Part shown: positions 9,716-15,000 of the stretch, piece by piece
How positions within the stretch are numbered: the stretch's first letter is position 1
How the letters are laid out: each line of letters starts with the position of its first letter
Origin: Stramonita haemastoma
Lineage: Eukaryota > Mollusca > Gastropoda > Neogastropoda > Muricidae
Length of the DNA stretch: 15,000 bases
Direction: 5' to 3'
Assembly (NCBI GenBank): GCA_030674155.1
Contig: CM060339.1
Span: forward strand, 39,626,082-39,641,081
Program-made: the position numbers and the translations under genes
Notes under the pieces: model-generated
Databases searched by the model: none
What the model was told of the DNA's origin: nothing
The model's input: the letters and a program-made list of their open reading frames with translations, nothing else

Positions 9716-9806
9716 TGCGTGCGTGTAGTGCGTGCGTGTGTGCGAGCGAGCGTGTGTGGTTTGTTCGTGCGAGTGAGCGAGCGTGCGTGCGTGCGCGCGC
9801 GCGCGC

Positions 9807-9902
<96 letters not shown>

Positions 9903-9940
9903 TGAGAGAGAGTGTGTGTGTGTGCGTGTTTGCGAGCGCA

Positions 9941-10013
<73 letters not shown>

Positions 10014-10015
10014 TG

Positions 10016-10016
<1 letters not shown>
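9034..10016. repeat. Kilobase GT/GCGT/GC array with a three-copy higher-order block
   Basis: Almost 1 kb of mostly alternating purine-pyrimidine sequence. A complex block recurs at about 9242-9465, 9506-9668 and 9714-9945. It contains TGTGCGAGCGAGCGTGTG, then TTCGTGC, RAGTGAGCGAGCGTG, a GCGT/GCGC run, a GT run, a GAGAGAGAGTGTG segment (short in copy 2), and GTGTTTGCG before CACTCGTGTG. Copies differ mainly in the lengths of the simple runs. Long frames (up to 372 codons on minus, Thr/His-rich) are artefacts. Confidence 0.95.
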
Positions 10017-10047
<31 letters not shown>

Positions 10048-10100
10048 TGTCTGTCTGTGACTGTGTCTGTCTGTCTGTTGTCTGTCTGTCTATTTGTCTG
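10010..10100. repeat. CTGT microsatellite with TTGT interruptions
   Basis: CTGT units broken three times by GTTGTCTG, directly joined to the GT array upstream. Confidence 0.95.
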
Positions 10101-10151
10101 AGTGATTTTTTTTCCATTTGTATAAGGCTTTTTATATTCATTTTTGTCATA

Positions 10152-10154
<3 letters not shown>

Positions 10155-10215
<61 letters not shown>

Positions 10216-10236
10216 GTGTGGTGTGTGTGTGTGTTT
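10155..10236. repeat. GT microsatellite
   Basis: About 59 bp of pure GT (10155-10213), then interrupted GT to 10236. Confidence 0.97.
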
Positions 10237-10608
10237 CTGTTTACTGTGTTCCCCCTTTTGTGTCCAGGTTATATTTTCCTTTTGATGTGTGCATGTTTCC
10301 CAGGACAGATTACAGCACTAGGTAAAGGCTACAATTTGTATGCTTACAAACCAAACCTCATTCATTCAATTCATCCATTCTTCTTCACCGAGTACCTCCC
10401 TCTCTATAATGTCTTCCTCCATTCATAAGGTATCAATGCCGTCTTCAAGAAAACCAGACCAAGAGAGCTATATGACAGAACGTTTGACGATTAAACGTGG
10501 GTCAGTTGTATGAGGCTTTTGACAGGGGCACATTGTGCTGAACCCAAAGCCAGGGTCTGTATTGTAGTCTATACATGTCACAAAACAGGCACTACGTGAA
10601 ACCACACT
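10237..10608. other. Unique sequence with splice-like signals, no supported gene
   Basis: A pyrimidine-rich stretch ending TTTTGTGTCCAG at 10267 is followed 54 bp later by CTAG/GTAAAG, with a possible donor at 10322. Two of three frames are open across the interval. No flanking exon or domain is recognisable, so this is only a candidate. The rest of the stretch shows nothing. Confidence 0.25.
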
Positions 10609-10710
10609 AACAGCAATACATAAGAAGCGACAATAACAGATATATGTAAGAAGCGACATTAACCGCAGTACATAGAAACAACAATAACAGCAATACGAAA
10701 GCGTTCGACG
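10609..10710. repeat. Degenerate 26-bp repeat, four copies
   Basis: Units start at 10609, 10635, 10661 and 10686, of 26, 26, 25 and 25 bp. The pattern is AACAGCAATACATAAGAAGC then GACAAT, with several substitutions per copy and the last unit losing similarity at its end. It lies just before the GAA tract and is itself purine-rich. Confidence 0.75.
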
Positions 10711-10727
10711 ACGAAGACGACAACGAC

Positions 10728-11168
10728 GTCGAGAAGAAGAAGAAGAAGAAGGAAGAAATGTGAGAAGAAGAACGAAATGCGAAAAGAATTGCAAAATGGA
10801 AAAAGAAAATTGGAGAAGGAATTGAGAAAATGCGAAGAAGAAAAAATTGCGAAAGAAGAAGAATGTGAAGAAGAAGGCGAAGAGAAGAAGAAGAAAAAGA
10901 GAAGAAAGAAGAAGAATGTGACAAAGAAGAAGAATTGCGAAGAATTGCGAAGAAGAAGAAGAAGAAGAAGAAGAAGAAGAAGAAGAAGAAGAAGAAGAAG
11001 AAGAAGAAGAAGAATTGCGAAGAATTGCGAGAAGAAGAAGAAGCAGAGAAGTAATTGCGAAAGAAGAAGAAGAAGAGAAGAAGAATGGAAGAAAGTGAAG
11101 AAGGAAGAAAGAAGAAGAAAGAAGAAGAAGAAGAAGAAGAAGAGGGAGAAGAGAAGAAGAAGAAGATA
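10728..11168. repeat. GAA polypurine tract with nested direct repeats
   Basis: About 440 bp dominated by GAA/GAAG with interruptions of the type AATTGCGAA and AATGTGAAG. A pure GAA run (10951-11010, 60 bp) is flanked on both sides by the same 20-bp sequence AGAATTGCGAAGAATTGCGA (10931-10950 and 11011-11030). The plus strand is nearly all purine apart from the TTGCG interruptions. The 142-codon Lys/Arg/Glu frame and the 187-codon minus frame are artefacts of composition. Confidence 0.95.
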
Positions 11169-11239
11169 TGTGTATCTACCAGCGTTGTGGATTACAGGAA
11201 CATAAACAAACCTAGCATGCATCCTGTACCTGGAATGAG

Positions 11240-11305
11240 AGGGGTAGGCTCCGCCAATTATTTATCTTGCTCAAGAGACTTCACCTTCACCTTCACTTAT
11301 TCCGT
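11240..11305 (+). mobile_element. Solo SINE-like tail with ACCTTC repeats
   Basis: GGGGTAGGCTCCGCCAATTA, CTTGCTCAAGAGACTTCACC and TTCACCTTCACTTATT. The short ACCTT-type tail resembles the end of the family-2 SINE about 400 bp downstream (CACCTTTACCTTTTT). No tRNA-like head is present. Confidence 0.4.
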
Positions 11306-11440
11306 AGTCTAGTAGCTAACTTTCTGTGGGTTTTTTTTTTTAATTACTTAGTGTTATTGTTAGTACTATCACCATCATTGTTGCTATCAAACATTACCAT
11401 TGCCATTATCAAACAATCTCTTTTAACTATCTCTTGTCAG
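11306..11440. other. AT-rich spacer
   Basis: T run at 11332-11341, then AT-rich sequence with imperfect CATTACCATTGCCATTATC. Nothing else recognised. Confidence 0.4.
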
Positions 11441-11442
11441 GG

Positions 11443-11710
11443 GCTGGGACGGGATAGCTCAGTGATCACAGCGGGGTTTACCAAGTGGATCGGTGACCGT
11501 TTGCGCGCCTTGGTTTCAGTAGAGTCCCCAGTTCACCCAGCTGTAAATAGGTACCTGTCCTCTTCAGGGTCAGGGAATTTGGTAAAGCAGCTAGGGAGAG
11601 GAGATGGGCGCCGCTCTGTATATGCTGGCCCCTAGAGAAGCTGAGGTTTTTGACACCTCGCTCCTCTATGACCACATAGGTTATGGGACACCTTTACCTT
11701 TTTATTTTTT
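11443..11710 (+). mobile_element. SINE family 2, tRNA-like head
   Basis: The head GGGACGGGATAGCTCAGTGA (11446-11465) has a good Pol III A box (TAGCTCAGTGATC). The B-box position TGGTTTCAGTAGAGTCCC (11511-11528) is imperfect. Then CACCCAGCTGTAAATAGGTA and CCTGTCC, a central segment with GGTAAAGCAGCTAGGGAGAG, a GGCCCCTAGAGAAGCTGAGG block and a CACCTTTACCTTTTT end. The A-box stretch resembles family 1 but the body does not. The AGCTGTAAATAGGTACCTG stretch resembles, from memory, a segment common in invertebrate SINEs. Confidence 0.7.
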
Positions 11711-11826
11711 ATCTCCTGTCACCCTCTCAGACCACTGAACTCAGTGATGTTGGTAATGTACGATGTTGGTTGTTCTGTCTCTATTCTTTCTGACCTCGGC
11801 CTTTAGGAAAACTGTCCTCCTCAGGT
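11711..11826. other. Unique spacer
   Basis: Unique sequence between the SINE tail and the minisatellite, with nothing recognised. Confidence 0.4.
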
Positions 11827-12915
11827 GTGTCTGTCTGTTTCTGTCGGAATGACCAACCTATCTGTCTGTCTGTCTGTTTCTGTCGGCATGACCAACCCAT
11901 CTGTCTGTCTGTCTGTTTCTGTTGGCATGACCAACCTATCTGTCTGTCTGTCTGTTTCTGTCGGAATGACCAACCTATCTGTCTGTCTGTCTGTTTCTGT
12001 CGGAATGACCAACCTATCTGTCTGTCTGTCTGTTTCTGTCGGCATGACCAACCATCTGTCTGTCTGTCTGTTTCTGTCGGCATGACCAACCCATCTGTCT
12101 GTCTGTCTGTTTTTGTCGGCATGACCAACCCATCTGTCTGTCTGGCTGTTTCTGTCGGCATGACCAACGTATCTCACTCAGTCTGTCTGTCTGTTTCTGT
12201 CGGCATGACCAACCTATTTCACTCAGTCTGTCTGTCTGTTTCTGTCGGCATGACCAACCTATCTCACTCACTCTGTCTGTCTGTCTGTTTCTGTCGGCAT
12301 GACCAACCTATCTGCCTCACTCTGTCTGTCTGTTTCTGTCGGCATGACCAACCTATCTCACTCACTCTGTCTGTTTCTGTCGGAATGACCAACCTATCTC
12401 ACTCTCTCTGCCTGTTTCTGTCGGCATGACCAGCCTATCTCACTCACTCAGTCTGTCTGTCTGTTTCTGTTGGCATGACCATCGTATCTCACTCAGTCTG
12501 TCTGTCTGTTTCTGTTGGCATAACCAACCTATCTCACTCAGTCTGTCTGTTTCTGTCGGCATGACCAACCTATCTCACTCAGTCTGTCTGTCTGTCTGTT
12601 TCTGTCGGCATGACCATCGTATCTCACTCAGTCTGTCTGTCTGTTTCTGTTGGCATAACCAACCTATCTCACTCAGTCTGTCTGTTTCTGTCGGCATGAC
12701 CAACCTATCTCACTCACTCAGTCAGTCTGTCTGTTTCTGTCGGCATGACCAACCTATCTCACTCAGTCTGTCTGTCTGTCTGTTTCTGTCGGCATGACCA
12801 ACCTATCTGCCTCAGTCTGTCTGTTTCTGTCGGCATGACCAACCTATCTGCCTCAGTCTGTCTGTCTGTTTCTGTCGGCATGACCAACCTATCTGCCTCA
12901 GTCTGTCTGCACGAA
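11827..12915. repeat. Minisatellite with 38-49-bp units, about 25 copies, CTGT inside each unit
   Basis: Each unit has a fixed core, CTGTCGGCATGACCAACC or a variant, and a variable CTGT run of two to four repeats. Units up to about 12170 are 38-40 bp with ATCTGTCTG joins. Later units add CTCACTCA or CTGCCTCA, giving 40-49 bp. A 101-bp stretch (12481-12581) recurs exactly at 12616-12716, 135 bp away, carrying the rare variants ATCGT and TTGGCATAACC, so a three-unit block was duplicated. The 39-bp units keep frame, giving a 13-residue repeat in the first third, but frames break later. Confidence 0.95.
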
Positions 12916-13040
12916 TCCATGTCACTGACCTCAGCAGAGACAGAGAAAGATGGCAGACATGGAGCCCCCACCATCCATAGCAGTCATGGAGACGGTTGGG
13001 CTTGTTGACAGCTGATAGGTTGCTTCGTTTTTGTTTTTTT
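12916..13040. other. Unique spacer with no supported gene
   Basis: An ATG in fair context at 12950 opens only about 19 codons before TGA. Nothing else recognised apart from a T run at 13032-13042. Confidence 0.35.
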
Positions 13041-13155
13041 TTCCATTCCTTGGCTAGAGCTCCAAGGTTCATCAATGATGAGATTTTCTGTATGAGATGT
13101 TTTTGCCCACGATGTAGGCAGCTGCATTCTGACTTCAGGGATGATGGGTGGTTGA
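13041..13155 (-). mobile_element. SINE family 1 type-2 end module, minus strand
   Basis: Read on the minus strand: CCCATCATCCCTGAAGTCAG, AATGCAGCTGCCTACATCG, CAGAAAATCTCATCATTGAT, GAACCTTGGAGCTCTAGCC and AAGGAATGG with an A run. This is closest to the module at 4005-4116. No body is recognised upstream on that strand (13156-13200), so it is either truncated or too decayed. Confidence 0.65.
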
Positions 13156-13269
13156 ACAGCTGTGTAGTATTGACAGGACACTACATTGAATAACATTGGT
13201 GAGAAAAAAAACTTCTAACCACACCTTCAAAGCCAGACTGCCGCTGATTCAACAGCTGACGTAACAGCT
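13156..13269. other. Unique spacer
   Basis: No gene or repeat recognised. Confidence 0.4.
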
Positions 13270-13703
13270 CAGTGCGTCACTACGTGTATCTATCTATCAA
13301 CACAGTGCGTCACTACGTGTATCTATCTATCAACACAGTGCCTCACTACGCGTATCTATCTATCAACACAGTGCCTCACTACGTGTATCTATCTATCAAC
13401 ACAATGCGTCACTACGTGTATCTATCTATCAACACAGTGCCTCACTACGTGTATCTATCTATCAACACAATGCGTCACTACGTGTATCTATCTATCAACA
13501 CAGTGCGTCACTACGTGTATATCTATCTATCAACACAGTGCGTCATCTACGTGTATCTATCTATCTATCAACACAGTGCGTGATTAGGTGTACTATCTAT
13601 CAACACAGTGCAGCACTACGTGTATCTATCTATCAACACAGTGCGTCACTATGGGTATCTATCTATCAACACAGTGCGTCACTACCTGTACCTATCAACA
13701 CAG
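13270..13703. repeat. Minisatellite with 33-bp unit, 13 copies
   Basis: The unit AGTGCGTCACTACGTGTATC then TATCTATCAACAC starts at 13271. The first seven units are exactly 33 bp. Units 4-5 and 6-7 form an exact-looking pair (AGTGCCTC followed by AATGCGTC). Units 8-13 carry 1-5 bp indels, mostly in the TATC stretch. Because 33 is 3 x 11, the first part translates as an 11-residue repeat (HYVYLSINT with two variable residues), but later indels break it and there is no gene context. Confidence 0.95.
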
Positions 13704-13705
13704 CC

Positions 13706-14173
13706 CTTTGGCCTCTGCCTTTAAAGAAAGGGCCAGTATTGAGCAAACTGGAAGCTGTTATTTTGAGATTGTATAATACTGATTTTATAACGGAGTCTCA
13801 ACCCCACTTTGTGCCTTTACATTTGACAAAATCCCACATCTTGAACTCCCTTAGACACTCCTTCATGGAATCCACAAAAGAAAGTAAAAAAGAACCCCAA
13901 CAAAACACAACAAAAAAACCCAGTAAAACTCATTCAGGTGACGCTCCACCACCAAATGAGTGGCTTAGCACCTGGCCCACTTTTCCCCTAGGAGCCATTA
14001 AAGGCTGGTGGGGTCTGGTCCTTGATTTTGAGATTTTGATTGATTATAAAACTATGGCGACTATTCTACTTTGTAATGAAATTTCACAGCATTTCATTTT
14101 GTCTCCCTATGCTTTTAAATGTGTTGTAAAAAAAATAGCAAACCCTCATTCTGACTACCTTTTACCATGCTAA
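13706..14173 (+). other. Orphan open frame in unique sequence, not recognised
   Basis: A forward frame open from within the 33-bp minisatellite (13538) continues through about 155 codons of unique sequence to a TAA ending at 14173. The unique part includes a Lys/Gln/Thr-rich patch (MESTKESKKEPQQNTTKK), a Pro/Trp-containing stretch (PPPNEWLSTWPTFPLG) and a hydrophobic end. No signal peptide, domain or catalytic motif is recognised. There is no credible start codon outside the repeat; the first ATG in the unique part gives about 103 codons (from about 13865). It could be chance, a decayed gene, or an exon with an upstream acceptor. I lean towards non-coding. Confidence 0.2.
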
Positions 14174-14800
14174 ACTGGTCCAGTTTTCATTTTGTCACAT
14201 CCTGCAGTGTATCAGTTCCATTTGTAATAACTTTTCATAGAACTGTCTGATTTTCAAGCTTTTGTTTGTATTGAATAGACTTTTTATTGCAGAATACTAA
14301 CATGTCAGTAACTAAAATTTGACCTCTGATGCAATGCGACTCATTTTGTGGTGGAGTGTCAATTCAATGGTATAGGGGGCTAGAGAGGAGAGAGGGTGGG
14401 GGTATACAAAGCTTGGGAGATACATGGTCAAATTTTCTTTTCAGTCAAATGTTTATTCAGACTGGATCAAAGTCTGCCGTTTGTTGTAGAGGGGGTGCTG
14501 TCTGTGTGCTGTGATCCCAGGAAACTTCAGAGTGCCTGAGTGGTTAGTGTTTGCTGCTAATGCTCTCTTCTCTTTCACAGTTAGAGCTTGTTTTGTTTGT
14601 AGTTTATTTGTTTATCCAGTCTTCAATTCTTTGCTTGTTTGTGTGTTTGTTTTATCGTTTGTCTCTCCAATGTTCAATTCTTTGTTTGTTTGTTTGTTCG
14701 TGTATTTAGTTTTGGTGGAGAGTTTGTTTATTATTTTACGTTTGTCTCTTTACATACATTTTCTTTTTGTTGTTAGTTTATTCATTTCTTTTCTCCTTTA
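14174..14800. other. AT-rich sequence with TTTG-rich patch, no supported gene
   Basis: Unique AT-rich sequence. Bases 14554-14580 read like a 3' splice site (CTGCTAAT as branch point, then CTCTCTTCTCTTTCACAG), but what follows is low-complexity TTTG sequence (14588-14720). In it TTCAATTCTTTG recurs at 14622 and 14673. Confidence 0.35.
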
Positions 14801-14810
14801 TCCACATATC

Positions 14811-14879
14811 TTTTTATCTATCTATGTATCTATATATGTATGTATCTATCTATCTATCCTCCCATCCACCCATCCATCC

Positions 14880-14945
<66 letters not shown>

Positions 14946-14985
14946 TTGTCTGTCTGTCTGTCCGATGGTCTGTCTGTCTGTTTGT
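14811..14985. repeat. TATC/CATC/CTGT compound microsatellite
   Basis: Imperfect TATC and TATG units (14811-14857), CCATCCAC-type units (14858-14880), about sixteen perfect TATC units (14879-14943), then two short CTGT runs to 14985. The last 15 bases are unique. Confidence 0.97.
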
Positions 14986-15000
14986 TAATGAATCTATTGA

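Noticed and set aside
8931..10150. Minus-strand open frames of 336 and 372 codons rich in Thr, His, Ala and Arg, and plus-strand Cys/Val frames
   Set aside because: They are translations of the GT/GC array, open on both strands and in several frames at once.
10659..11222. Lys/Arg/Glu-rich 142-codon plus frame and Leu/Phe/Ser-rich 187-codon minus frame
   Set aside because: Both come from the GAA tract composition; frame and residues follow the repeat phase.
12950..13008. Short gene starting at an ATG in good context
   Set aside because: Only about 19 codons before a stop, with no support for splicing.
13270..13703. CRISPR array
   Set aside because: Units are contiguous tandem repeats without unique spacers, and the context is an animal genome.
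14554..14580. Functional 3' splice site
   Set aside because: The signal looks good, but the downstream sequence is TTTG-rich low complexity with no coding exon, so it is not called as a feature.

Overview
This window looks like non-coding DNA from a large, repeat-rich animal nuclear genome. A marine mollusc, probably a gastropod, is my best guess. The reasons are RNA polymerase III type (tRNA-headed) SINEs, very long CT/GA, GT, CTGT and TATC microsatellites, AT-rich spacers, and no dense gene packing, Shine-Dalgarno sites or operons. The mollusc assignment is inference from recalled repeat families, not a measurement.

I find no protein-coding gene I would defend. Nearly every long open frame is translated low-complexity DNA (Ser/Leu from CT, Cys/Val or Thr/His from GT, Arg/Glu from GA, Lys/Glu/Arg from GAA, or tandem minisatellite units). 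The one long open frame in mostly unique sequence (13706-14173) has no recognisable domain. No genuine tRNA, rRNA or other RNA gene is supported.

Layout. 1-2560: degenerate SINE copies around a 26/30-bp minisatellite (852-1281) and about 0.95 kb of unassigned unique sequence. 2690-3150: a long GA tract ending in ACAG repeats. 3385-4530: two more SINE copies, the second (4178-4525) being the best preserved, with a clear A box and B box. 4604-5035: a 44-bp minisatellite. 5390-8310: truncated SINE copies, T-rich sequence and several CT/CTGT arrays, many starting directly at a retroposon 3' tail. 8440-8800: probable 3' end of a different retroposon. 9034-10236: about 1.2 kb of GT/GC/CTGT repeats, containing a block of about 200-270 bp present three times. 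10609-11168: a four-copy 26-bp repeat and a long GAA polypurine tract. 11240-11705: a second SINE family. 11827-12915: a 25-copy minisatellite of 38-49-bp units. 13041-13150: a minus-strand SINE module. 13270-13703: a 33-bp minisatellite. 13704-15000: AT-rich sequence ending in TATC/CTGT microsatellites.

The main themes are a SINE family whose shared tRNA-like body ends in two different 3' modules, microsatellites growing from retroposon tails, and four unrelated minisatellites with internal higher-order structure within 13 kb. No biochemical pathway is encoded here.
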